Shown here piece after piece: positions 1 to 5,812 of a DNA stretch of 6,274 nucleotides. The stretch is taken from the NCBI GenBank assembly GCA_017473665.1, contig JAFUKK010000041.1, forward strand, positions 1-6,274. Direction: 5' to 3'. The notes beneath the pieces were generated by a model. It saw only the letters and a list, made by a program, of their open reading frames with translations. It was not told the origin of the DNA and made no database searches. Made by a program: the position numbers and the translations under genes. Positions within the stretch are counted from its first letter, which is position 1. Every line of letters starts with the position of its first letter. This DNA is from Lachnospiraceae bacterium (lineage in GTDB: Bacteria; Bacillota; Clostridia; Lachnospirales; Lachnospiraceae).

Positions 1-815
1 AAACCTATGGCACTGATGCAAAGGGTGCCGGAGAATAAGCCGTTGAAGGCTACATTATGAGTGCCCTGTTGTGCCACCAGCAACATATCGCCTGCCAGGC
101 TGAGGACTGGACCTGTCACAACCAAAATTCCTCCCAGTAACCGGGGATATCGAATCCGGGTTTCCCGAAGCAGGTGCATTAGGAAATAACCCAAAACAAA
201 ATATCCCACATGATGGTTAATCAGAGTCAGAGGGATGCGATGCATCAGGGAACTTAATAGGTATTTATAAGGAAAATCAGGGATGAGGATGGTAGTAAAA
301 CCAATCTGCACCACCAGAAAGAAGATAACAAAATAGGTAACCAGTCCCTTACCCTGTCGGCAAATGGCGCGTAAAAAGGGGAGTACCAAATAAATGCCCA
401 GCAGCATGGGCAGATACCAAAAATGATATCCGGCCTTGCCTTCTATAATATTTAAGATCATATCTTTCACATGGGCAGGTTCGTAGATGCCTCTTTGCAC
501 AAAGCCTACCAGGTGATATATAACAATCCAACTGCAGTATGCAATGAACAGGCGCAGGAAATTACGGGTATAAAATTTCCGTGGAGTAAAGGTATATTCC
601 TCAGATAACAGTAAGGAGCCACTGATAAATAAAAACAGAATGGTGCCCGTATGTCCTACGGTATTCATGATATGGGCCAGTATGCCCTCAAGAGAGGTCA
701 GGGGGGCATTCACAGCCAGGTCAGAACTGGTATGTGAGAGGACCACAAAAAAACATGCAAAAATACGCAGAATATCCAAATTGGTATTTCTTTGAACAGT
801 AGCTGTCTGATTCAT
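1..815 (-). CDS. Acyltransferase-3 family membrane protein, C-terminus cut by window edge
   Basis: Reading the minus strand from the ATG at 813-815 gives 271 uninterrupted residues up to base 1, so the 3' end lies outside the window. The N-terminus has the family signature NLDILRIFACFFVVLSHTSS (an early Arg, then a His at the end of the first membrane helix), and about 130 residues in comes YHFWYLPMLLGIYLVLPFLR, the second hallmark of this family. Several hydrophobic segments follow. Members are multi-pass membrane enzymes that O-acetylate or otherwise acylate sugars of cell-surface polysaccharide, peptidoglycan or lipids; the acceptor here cannot be read from sequence. Full-length members usually have about 330-400 residues, so roughly a quarter is missing. 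AAGGAG lies 5 bases before the start (821-826), which supports the start choice. It is transcribed away from the chemoreceptor gene. Confidence 0.9.
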   Translation of the reverse strand, partial: MNQTATVQRNTNLDILRIFACFFVVLSHTSSDLAVNAPLTSLEGILAHIMNTVGHTGTILFLFISGSLLLSEEYTFTPRKFYTRNFLRLFIAYCSWIVIYHLVGFVQRGIYEPAHVKDMILNIIEGKAGYHFWYLPMLLGIYLVLPFLRAICRQGKGLVTYFVIFFLVVQIGFTTILIPDFPYKYLLSSLMHRIPLTLINHHVGYFVLGYFLMHLLRETRIRYPRLLGGILVVTGPVLSLAGDMLLVAQQGTHNVAFNGLFSGTLCISAIG

Positions 816-851
816 AAAGGCTCCTTAAACATGAAAAAGATTAATAAAAAA

Positions 852-880
852 ATAGTATCATAAAACAATCAGTACGTCTA
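852..880 (-). promoter_or_regulatory. Weak candidate promoter for the acyltransferase gene
   Basis: On the minus strand TAGACG (875-880) and TACTAT (852-857) are 17 bases apart, each matching the sigma-A consensus at four of six positions. An alternative pair, TTGAAA (884-889) and TATGAT (857-862), matches better base by base but has a 21-base spacer. The region is very AT-rich, so both may be chance; it is listed because no better candidate was found in front of this gene. Confidence 0.3.
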
Positions 881-899
881 TTTTTTCAAGAAAAATTTG

Positions 900-975
900 T
901 CAGATAATTTATCGGATTAATTGACAATATGGTCCTAAAGTACTAAAATAGAAATAGTTAGACATCAGATAATTT
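900..975 (+). repeat. 11-base direct repeat flanking the chemoreceptor promoter
   Basis: TCAGATAATTT occurs at 900-910 and again at 965-975, 65 bases apart start to start. One copy lies just upstream of the -35 box and the other between the expected transcription start and the ribosome binding site. The arrangement could be a pair of regulator sites allowing DNA looping, but AT-rich DNA yields such repeats by chance, so function is unproven. Confidence 0.35.
921..949 (+). promoter_or_regulatory. Sigma-A promoter of the chemoreceptor gene
   Basis: TTGACA (921-926) and TAAAAT (944-949) are separated by exactly 17 bases. The first is a perfect -35 and the second matches the -10 consensus at five of six positions. 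Transcription would begin near 956, giving a leader of about 44 bases that carries AAGGAGG at 985-991. Flagellar and chemotaxis genes of Gram-positive bacteria often use sigma-D (TAAA then GCCGATAT); that pattern was not seen here, which suggests general vegetative transcription. Confidence 0.8.
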
Positions 976-999
976 GGCATGTTCAAGGAGGTACTGTTT

Positions 1000-2682
1000 A
1001 TGAAGAAAAAGCAGCTAAAGGGTCAGGAGGCACAACTTCGCTCACTTACTAAACAGTCTTATATTGCAGTGGCAGTAGGTGTGATTTTATTTGTAGTGTC
1101 ATTTTTGGCAAATCTTACACTTTCCGGTGTACAGGCGGAGCAATTGGATGTGGCCAGAGGATTAAACCAATATCGCTTGGGTTCGGAGACTCTTACCATG
1201 TCTATACAGGGTTATGTGGTTACAGGCAGTCAGCATCAGTATGATGTTTACACTCAGGAGTTGAATGTAGATAAGCATCAGGAGAGCGGTCTGGCCAAGC
1301 TGGAAGCTTGTGATATTACCGATGAGGAATGGGCAGAGATTCATGCCATCGAAGCATTGGAAACACAGATGGCACCTTTGGAGGAGCAGGCAATTGCCAG
1401 CATGCAGGCAGGAGACAAGAAGGCTGCCCAGGGTTATGTTTTTTCTGAGGAATACGAAGGGTTGGTGGAAGAGATGTCTTCCAGAACGGATGCCCTTATT
1501 GAAAATATTGAAAGCAGATTGGAGAGTAAGACCGGTACGATTAAGCTGGTGCAATTACTCAGTCAGCTTGTTTTTGCTTTGGTAACGGCATATATTGTAT
1601 TGCAAATTGTTAAGATGACCCGGTTTGCGAAGAAGGAATTGCTGGTACCTATTGTAAAGGTATCCAAGGAAATGCAGGCTTTGGCTAAGGGCGATTTCAA
1701 ACAGGAATTGGATATGTATGAGGATGAATCAGAGGTGGGTATGATGGTCACCTCCATCCATCAAATGAAGCAAAATACGCATAATGTGATTGAAGAAGTA
1801 ACCGAGATTCTGGAACATATGGGCGAAGGAGATTATCGCATCAATCCTAAGAGAGAGTACGCAGGTGATTATGCGGCCATTAAGGAATCCTTTGTTGTAA
1901 TTGGCGAAAAGATGAAGAGTACATTCCAGACCCTGAAGACGGTATCCGACCAGATTAATTCCGGTTCTGAGCAGCTGGCATATGCAGCCCAGGATTTGGC
2001 CGGCAGTTGTACCTCCCAGGCTACGGAGGTCAGTGAGATTGTAGGTATCATGCGGGAGATGTCCGAGAGCATGGAAGAGAATGCGAGAGCGGCAGTGGAT
2101 ACCGTACAGCTGGCTACCGATGCAGGTGCGACCCTGATGGTAGGCAACCAAAAGATGGGCGAACTGAGAGATGCTATCGAGGAAATCAGCAAATGTTCCG
2201 AGCAGATCAGTACCATTATCGGTGCCATTGAAGATATTGCATCCCAGACCAATCTGTTGTCCTTAAATGCAGCTATTGAGGCAGCAAGAGCAGGAGAGGC
2301 CGGCAGAGGTTTTGCGGTAGTAGCAGACCAGGTAAAGAACCTGGCAGAAGAGTCAGCAGTGGCAGCAGGTCGTACCACTACCCTTATTGAGACTACCATT
2401 GCAGCAGTTGCAAAGGGTATTCAGATTGCGGAAGAGACTGTAGAGGATATGAATAAAGTAATGGTAGGGGCTCAGGCTTCCACCGAGAAGATGAACTCAA
2501 TCGCAGAGTTGCTGGGTGAGGAAGTGGCTCGTATCCAGGAAGTGAATGCCACCATCAATACCATTTCTGAGGTAGTAAATAATAATTCTGCAACTTCCCA
2601 GGAGACTGCAGCAATCAGTGAAGAGCAGATGGCTCAGGTAGAGACCATGACGCAACTCATGGGACAGTTCGTATTAGAGTGA
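1000..2682 (+). CDS. Methyl-accepting chemotaxis protein, two-transmembrane receptor
   Basis: This 560-residue transmembrane chemoreceptor would sense a ligand outside the cell and control the CheA kinase through CheW. Order of parts: basic N-terminus, membrane helix about 21-42, extracytoplasmic helical sensor about 43-182, membrane helix about 184-205, HAMP linker about 206-260 with its conserved proline at 222 and the GDF motif at 231-233, a second HAMP-like stretch about 262-310 (GEGDY, then [10 protein letters not shown]), and the signalling coiled coil 311-560. The hairpin tip is nearly consensus: [20 protein letters not shown] (416-435), then [18 protein letters not shown]. The sensor is all-helical in appearance, like four-helix-bundle sensors, and shows no PAS or Cache motif. 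The start at 1000 is chosen over the in-frame ATG at 979 because AAGGAGG (985-991) is 8 bases before it; the earlier ATG has no such site. There is no C-terminal NWETF-type CheR/CheB tether. The ligand is unknown. Confidence 0.95.
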   Translation: MKKKQLKGQEAQLRSLTKQSYIAVAVGVILFVVSFLANLTLSGVQAEQLDVARGLNQYRLGSETLTMSIQGYVVTGSQHQYDVYTQELNVDKHQESGLAKLEACDITDEEWAEIHAIEALETQMAPLEEQAIASMQAGDKKAAQGYVFSEEYEGLVEEMSSRTDALIENIESRLESKTGTIKLVQLLSQLVFALVTAYIVLQIVKMTRFAKKELLVPIVKVSKEMQALAKGDFKQELDMYEDESEVGMMVTSIHQMKQNTHNVIEEVTEILEHMGEGDYRINPKREYAGDYAAIKESFVVIGEKMKSTFQTLKTVSDQINSGSEQLAYAAQDLAGSCTSQATEVSEIVGIMREMSESMEENARAAVDTVQLATDAGATLMVGNQKMGELRDAIEEISKCSEQISTIIGAIEDIASQTNLLSLNAAIEAARAGEAGRGFAVVADQVKNLAEESAVAAGRTTTLIETTIAAVAKGIQIAEETVEDMNKVMVGAQASTEKMNSIAELLGEEVARIQEVNATINTISEVVNNNSATSQETAAISEEQMAQVETMTQLMGQFVLE

Positions 2683-2722
2683 TTTTACCATACAGATAAA
2701 ATATAAAGGTACTAAAGATGAG

Positions 2723-2751
2723 AATCCCCCGGATTTTATATCCGGGGGATT
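2723..2751. terminator. Perfect 11-bp hairpin after the chemoreceptor gene
   Basis: AATCCCCCGGA (2723-2733) and TCCGGGGGATT (2741-2751) form a perfect 11-bp stem with a 7-base loop. It begins 40 bases after the chemoreceptor stop codon and is the likely end of that transcript. The following bases (AAACTTTGGG) lack a real T-run, so intrinsic termination may be weaker than the stem suggests. It could also act on read-through from the opposite strand. Confidence 0.7.
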
Positions 2752-2768
2752 AAACTTTGGGATTATTT

Positions 2769-2794
2769 CAGCCCCGCACATAAGTGCGGGGCTG
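2769..2794. terminator. Perfect 11-bp hairpin after the coiled-coil gene
   Basis: CAGCCCCGCAC (2769-2779) and GTGCGGGGCTG (2784-2794) form a perfect 11-bp stem with the 4-base loop ATAA. On the minus strand it starts 36 bases past the stop of the 375-residue gene, so it is probably that gene's terminator, with the first hairpin as back-up for both directions. Neither side has a strong T-run: the plus strand continues TCTGTCGTTTGTC and the minus strand AAATAATCCC. Confidence 0.65.
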
Positions 2795-2830
2795 TCTGTC
2801 GTTTGTCATGATGGATTTATGTTCCAGAGA

Positions 2831-3958
2831 TTATTGGCCGAGCATGCTGTTGACACGCTTTTCGATTTCAGTAGCCATAGCTTCCATACGTCTGCCAAGC
2901 TCCTCCATTCGACTGCTGAAGGCTTCCATGCGGTTTTCCATCTGTTCGCCGAAGGCTTCCATTTGTTCTTCAAAAGTGTCAGCCTGGTCCTCAAAATCAT
3001 CCATACGATCTTCGAAATCATCTAAGCGGTCTTCCCATTGGTCAGAATCCATGGACATGCTTAGGGGCATTTCCAGGTTCAAAACGCCGGGACGATTGGA
3101 GTCTCCGGGCTGAGGTGGGGTGGGGCCATTTGGTATGGATGCGGCATGCGTCAGATTCGCTGTGGAGTACCACTTGTCAGTGGGCCATCCATCCTGGAAG
3201 AAGATATTGTGACGTTGAGGACGCCTGTCCTCAAAGGGGTCAGGCATATCCGCCAGGTCAGCATAGGCTTCCGGTCCCTCTGCCGCTATTATAGCCATAG
3301 GCGCTTTTTCTGCTACAAAACGAAATTGCACATAGGTGGCCTCAGATGTAGTGAAAGGAATATCATAATATTCCCAACCCCGGTACTTCTTCAGGGGCTT
3401 GATATAATTGCGGTTCAACCGGTAGTTCATGTAGTCCACATATTCCATGGCGAAATCGGAATTTTCATCTGCTACGGAAAAAATCTGTAGCATACAGGTC
3501 TCATCACTACGGTCATTCTCACCACCGTTGAGCCAGAATACCAGATGATATTCCTGACCCTGTTCCAGTTGGAGACATCCGTTGGTCATGTGGCTGGGGC
3601 CCTTCCAATCGAAGGTGCCTACGGATAATACTTCTGCCATTGAAGGGGCGGAAGCTGCCACACCGGCCAGGGGGTGACTGATTGCAAAACGATCCCACAC
3701 ATGAGTGCCCTTGATATCAGGGCAGGGGAACCACTCTCTGGGGTTAATAGTTATATAATTTGTTTTCTTTAATTCATCCATCTCATTGTCCTCCATATAT
3801 TCATATGTCGGGCCTTTGGTACACAGACGAATCTCTTGGTCGGTCACAAATGCGGCCCGACAGCTTTTTACAAGTCCTTTGGCTCGTTTGGGATAGGTAT
3901 AACCAATTACTGTACCCTGCTCATCCACAACACGTACAGTCTGTCCGTTTTTTTCCAT
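2831..3958 (-). CDS. Unrecognised 375-residue protein: basic N-terminal motif, beta-rich middle, acidic coiled coil
   Basis: No function is assigned. Three parts are visible. Residues 7-46 read as a small domain with a V-V-D-x-x-G turn followed by GYTYPKRAKGLVKSCRAAF and a hydrophobic end; similar short N-terminal modules occur, from memory, in uncharacterised clostridial proteins. Residues about 85-240 look like a beta-sandwich (WDRF, LEQGQEYHLVFWLNGGEND, GWEYYDIPFTTSEATYVQFR), reminiscent of ligand- or carbohydrate-binding jelly rolls. A proline-rich linker (274-290) leads to a coiled coil at 308-369, rich in Asp/Glu, with Trp/Phe/Leu at one face every seven residues. There is no signal peptide or membrane helix, so it is probably cytoplasmic. 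The start is supported by GGAGG (3965-3969) six bases upstream. It is convergent with the chemoreceptor gene and divergent from the lipoprotein gene, with its own strong promoter. A scaffold or stress-type role is possible but only a guess. Confidence 0.85.
   Translation of the reverse strand: MEKNGQTVRVVDEQGTVIGYTYPKRAKGLVKSCRAAFVTDQEIRLCTKGPTYEYMEDNEMDELKKTNYITINPREWFPCPDIKGTHVWDRFAISHPLAGVAASAPSMAEVLSVGTFDWKGPSHMTNGCLQLEQGQEYHLVFWLNGGENDRSDETCMLQIFSVADENSDFAMEYVDYMNYRLNRNYIKPLKKYRGWEYYDIPFTTSEATYVQFRFVAEKAPMAIIAAEGPEAYADLADMPDPFEDRRPQRHNIFFQDGWPTDKWYSTANLTHAASIPNGPTPPQPGDSNRPGVLNLEMPLSMSMDSDQWEDRLDDFEDRMDDFEDQADTFEEQMEAFGEQMENRMEAFSSRMEELGRRMEAMATEIEKRVNSMLGQ
2852..3037 (-). repeat. Heptad-repeat coding segment of the coiled-coil protein
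   Basis: Core aromatic or hydrophobic residues fall at W308, F315, F322, F329, F336, F347, L354 and M361: spacings of seven, with one insertion of eleven between F336 and F347. The repeat unit is approximately F-E-D/E-x-M-E/D-x. The DNA keeps traces of duplication: GAAGGCTTCCAT occurs at 2918-2929 and 2951-2962, exactly 11 codons apart. Phenylalanine at the core position is unusual for a coiled coil, where leucine, isoleucine or valine are commoner. Confidence 0.7.
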
Positions 3959-4027
3959 GGGTGTCCTCCCCGATTGATTATAGTATGTAAAATGTATCTG
4001 CGTTGATTGTAATGGGTGTCTTCCCCG
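3957..4027 (-). repeat. Duplicated ribosome-binding segment in the leader of the coiled-coil gene
   Basis: Read on the plus strand, ATGGGTGTCCTCCCCG (3957-3972) and ATGGGTGTCTTCCCCG (4012-4027) match at 15 of 16 positions and are 55 bases apart. On the minus strand, which is the coding strand, the first copy holds the real signal (GGGGAGGACACCC followed by ATG). The second is GGGGAAGACACCC followed by ATT, a copy that has lost both the perfect Shine-Dalgarno sequence and the start codon. Both copies lie inside the expected transcript. The second may be a degenerate duplication, a ribosome standby site or a regulator target. Confidence 0.6.
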
Positions 4028-4038
4028 GATACTCTTTT

Positions 4039-4067
4039 ATTATAAAAAAATGAGAAATTATAGTCAA
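4039..4067 (-). promoter_or_regulatory. Strong sigma-A promoter of the coiled-coil gene
   Basis: On the minus strand TTGACT (4062-4067) and TATAAT (4039-4044) are separated by 17 bases, so eleven of twelve consensus bases match. The spacer ends in a run of seven T. Transcription would start near 4032 and give a leader of about 74 bases containing the degenerate second ribosome-binding segment. This suggests the protein can be made in quantity unless repressed. Confidence 0.8.
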
Positions 4068-4091
4068 GCATGAATAAATGGGACTATAGTC
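4059..4091. promoter_or_regulatory. Inverted repeat between the divergent genes, possible operator
   Basis: TATAGTC (4059-4065) and GACTATA (4082-4088) are perfect inverted repeats separated by 16 bases; the right arm is also part of the 10-base palindrome GACTATAGTC (4082-4091). The left arm overlaps the -35 box of the minus-strand promoter, so a bound protein could block it. TATAGT (4085-4090) could alternatively be a -10 box for the lipoprotein gene, but no matching -35 was seen 16-18 bases upstream. Confidence 0.4.
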
Positions 4092-4103
4092 GGATATCCT
4101 TTC

Positions 4104-4117
4104 TGTAAACGTTTAAT
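4104..4117 (+). promoter_or_regulatory. Palindrome resembling a CcpA cre site, before the lipoprotein gene
   Basis: TGTAAACGTTTAAT contains the perfect palindrome TAAACGTTTA (4106-4115) and follows the CcpA cre consensus TGWAANCGNTNWCA except in its last two bases. It is 16 bases upstream of the start codon, just before the ribosome binding site. A carbon-catabolite role is possible; the mismatch at the normally conserved CA end lowers confidence. Confidence 0.3.
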
Positions 4118-4120
4118 AAA

Positions 4121-4126
4121 AGGAGG
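4121..4126 (+). promoter_or_regulatory. Ribosome binding site of the lipoprotein gene
   Basis: AGGAGG lies 7 bases before the ATG at 4134 and fixes the start of the lipoprotein reading frame. Confidence 0.85.
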
Positions 4127-4133
4127 TATCTTT

Positions 4134-4682
4134 ATGAAAAAGAGACATTTATTACTTGTAGTAGCTATGGTGGTGTCATGCTTAAGTCTGACAGGTTGTG
4201 GCAGAAATAATGATGAGGGCAATAATGCAACCTCTGATGTGCAGAATGACTTTATGGACGGTATGGGTGTGGATGATCCACTGAACGAAACAGGAGCGGA
4301 TATGAATCAGGGCACCACCGGTGATGCACAGGGTAATACCGGTATGAATCAGACCGGGGAAAATACCGGTAATGCAGGCGACGGCGGAAATGGCGGAGCA
4401 GGCGGCAGCACATCTGCCGAATCCGGCACTGGTACTTCCGGTAGTGAGGAAACATCTTCTGTAACCGGTATCATTACTGAAATCAAAGATTTTATGTTTG
4501 TGATTGAAGATAATGAGGGCATGTCATATGGTTTTACCTTTGAAGGTGATATGCCCCAGGGATTGGAAGACGTAACAGAGGGAGATGAGGTGATTGTCAC
4601 CTATACCGGCGAAGTGTCTGAAGTAGATGCTTTTACCGGTGAAGTGCTTTCTGTAGAAAAGGCAGAGGAAACCAATAGATAG
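4134..4682 (+). CDS. Small secreted lipoprotein with low-complexity linker and C-terminal beta domain
   Basis: The 182-residue product starts with MKKRH, a hydrophobic stretch and the lipobox LTGC (19-22). It should therefore be lipidated on Cys22 by Lgt, cut by signal peptidase II, and held on the outer face of the membrane. Residues about 23-108 form a disordered Asn/Gly/Thr/Ser/Asp-rich linker with imperfect N-T-G and Q-T-G repeats and a Gly-rich patch (82-91). Residues about 108-178 form a compact domain: VTGIITEIKDFMFVIEDNEG, then a GD-EVIVTYTGE strand and FTGEVLSVEKA. The pattern of short strands with G-D and Y-T-G turns suggests a small beta-barrel (OB-like) fold, but no function is recognised. 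The gene is monocistronic by appearance, convergent with pilT and sharing its terminator. The encoded protein is very acidic. Confidence 0.85.
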   Translation: MKKRHLLLVVAMVVSCLSLTGCGRNNDEGNNATSDVQNDFMDGMGVDDPLNETGADMNQGTTGDAQGNTGMNQTGENTGNAGDGGNGGAGGSTSAESGTGTSGSEETSSVTGIITEIKDFMFVIEDNEGMSYGFTFEGDMPQGLEDVTEGDEVIVTYTGEVSEVDAFTGEVLSVEKAEETNR

Positions 4683-4689
4683 CATAGAA

Positions 4690-4739
4690 AAAGAGGGCTG
4701 TTCTTCGGACTCATAGGGAGACCGGGGACAACCCTCTTT
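4690..4739. terminator. Shared hairpin terminator between lipoprotein gene and pilT
   Basis: AAAGAGGG (4690-4697) pairs with CCCTCTTT (4732-4739). After one C-A mismatch the pairing continues TGT/ACA plus G-U-containing pairs and an inner stem (CGG and CTC with GAG and CCG) around a five-base loop at 4713-4717. On the minus strand the stem ends CCCTCTTTTTC, giving a T-run suited to pilT, whose stop codon is only 5 bases from the hairpin. On the plus strand it follows the lipoprotein stop by 7 bases, with a shorter T-run. It is probably bidirectional. Confidence 0.8.
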
Positions 4740-4743
4740 GGAA

Positions 4744-5799
4744 TTACTGTAATTTCTTTTTCATCATTTCCGGATTGGTAGCATAGGTCAGGGCAGTCTC
4801 TTTGGAAATACGTCCCTGTTGATACAGATGAAACAGGCTGGTATCCATGGACATCAGATTCTCGTTGTTGGAGGAGTATAGGATACCGTCCAATTGGGGA
4901 ATCTTATTGTCCCTGATAATATTACGGATGGCAGGATTGACCACCATGATTTCAAAGGCAGGGGTCATGGTGCCGTCCACAGTGGGTACCAGCTGCTGGG
5001 ATACCACAGCGGTCAGTACCATGGACAACTGTACTGCAATCTGGTGCTGTTCATTGGCAGGAAATACGTCAATGATACGGTCGATGGTATTGGCTGCGCC
5101 GATGGTGTGTAGGGTGGAAAAGAGCAGATGACCTGTTTCTGCGGCGGTCATGGCCACATCAATGGTCTCGTAATCACGCATCTCGCCCAATAACACCACG
5201 TCAGGGCTCTGGCGCAGTGCGGCGCGTAGTGCAGTTACATAATTTTCTGTATCTACATTAATCTCACGCTGGCTCACAATACTCTGTTCGTGACGATGCA
5301 AAAATTCCAGAGGATCCTCCAGAGTAATAATGTGCTTTTGCCTGGTCTTGTTGATATGGTCAATGATGCAGGCCAGAGTAGTGGATTTACCGCTTCCTGC
5401 GGCACCGGTGATAAGCACCATACCCTTTTTGCACTCGCCCAGGCGTATAATCTGTTGGGGAATATTTAAATCGTCCGGATTGGGTAATTCGAAGGTAATA
5501 ATACGGATTACTGCAGAGTAGGTACCTCTCTGCTTATATGCGCTGACGCGGAAACGGGACAGACCCTGGATGGCAAAGGAAAAGTCGTCATCTCCTTTTT
5601 GTTCCAGTGTATGGATATCCCGTCTGGCCAGATCGTAAATCCCCCGTAACAGATGCTCTGTGTCTTCGGGAGTCAGTCGTATGTCCTCTATTTGCCGGAT
5701 GGTGCCGTTTTCACGGGTGGATATGCCACGGCCTGCTACAATAAATAAATCAGACGCCTTTTCGATTACTGCCTTTTCTAAGATTGCCTGTATGTTCAT
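4744..5799 (-). CDS. pilT: Type IV pilus retraction ATPase PilT
   Basis: The 351-residue product is a cytoplasmic hexameric secretion-type ATPase that powers pilus disassembly and so twitching, adhesion release or DNA uptake. Visible motifs are Walker A GAAGSGKST (132-140), the Asp box with E161-D162 in ITLEDPLEF, Walker B VVLLGEMRD with E206 (201-209), and the His box HLLFSTLHT (224-232). AIRNIIRDNK (290-299) corresponds to the AIRNLIRE motif required for retraction in known PilT proteins and separates it from the assembly ATPase PilB. The end, SMDTSLFHLYQQGRIS then ALTYATNPE, is also PilT-like, and the length is normal (about 345-370). There is no tetracysteine zinc motif as in PilB/GspE. 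The start is supported by GAGGGAG 7 bases upstream, overlapping the stop of the preceding gene, which indicates an operon. Retraction by this copy is inferred from family membership. Confidence 0.94.
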   Translation of the reverse strand: MNIQAILEKAVIEKASDLFIVAGRGISTRENGTIRQIEDIRLTPEDTEHLLRGIYDLARRDIHTLEQKGDDDFSFAIQGLSRFRVSAYKQRGTYSAVIRIITFELPNPDDLNIPQQIIRLGECKKGMVLITGAAGSGKSTTLACIIDHINKTRQKHIITLEDPLEFLHRHEQSIVSQREINVDTENYVTALRAALRQSPDVVLLGEMRDYETIDVAMTAAETGHLLFSTLHTIGAANTIDRIIDVFPANEQHQIAVQLSMVLTAVVSQQLVPTVDGTMTPAFEIMVVNPAIRNIIRDNKIPQLDGILYSSNNENLMSMDTSLFHLYQQGRISKETALTYATNPEMMKKKLQ

Positions 5800-5812
5800 G
5801 CTTGTACTCCCT

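Noticed and set aside
816..978. Possible riboswitch or structured leader upstream of the chemoreceptor
   Set aside because: The leader from the predicted start near 956 is only about 44 bases and AT-rich, with no conserved core such as a GEMM (cyclic-di-GMP) motif seen.
979..999. Earlier in-frame ATG giving a chemoreceptor with seven extra residues
   Set aside because: AAGGAGG at 985-991 lies inside that extension and is ideally spaced for the ATG at 1000; the ATG at 979 has no ribosome binding site.
1869..2399. 176-residue open frame on the minus strand inside the chemoreceptor gene
   Set aside because: It lies opposite a highly conserved signalling domain, has biased Ala/Ser composition typical of an antisense shadow, and shows no recognisable motif.
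2723..2794. Tandem hairpins as a CRISPR-like or mobile-element end
   Set aside because: The two stems have different sequences, occur once each, and no transposase, spacer series or target duplication is nearby.
2784..3113. Plus-strand frame with Ser/Lys-rich repeats (SSK-S pattern)
   Set aside because: The repeats are the antisense image of the heptad repeats in the coiled-coil gene, and the frame begins inside a hairpin.
4349..4600. Minus-strand frames opposite the lipoprotein gene
   Set aside because: The plus-strand frame has a clear lipobox and ribosome binding site; the antisense frames are low-complexity images of its linker.
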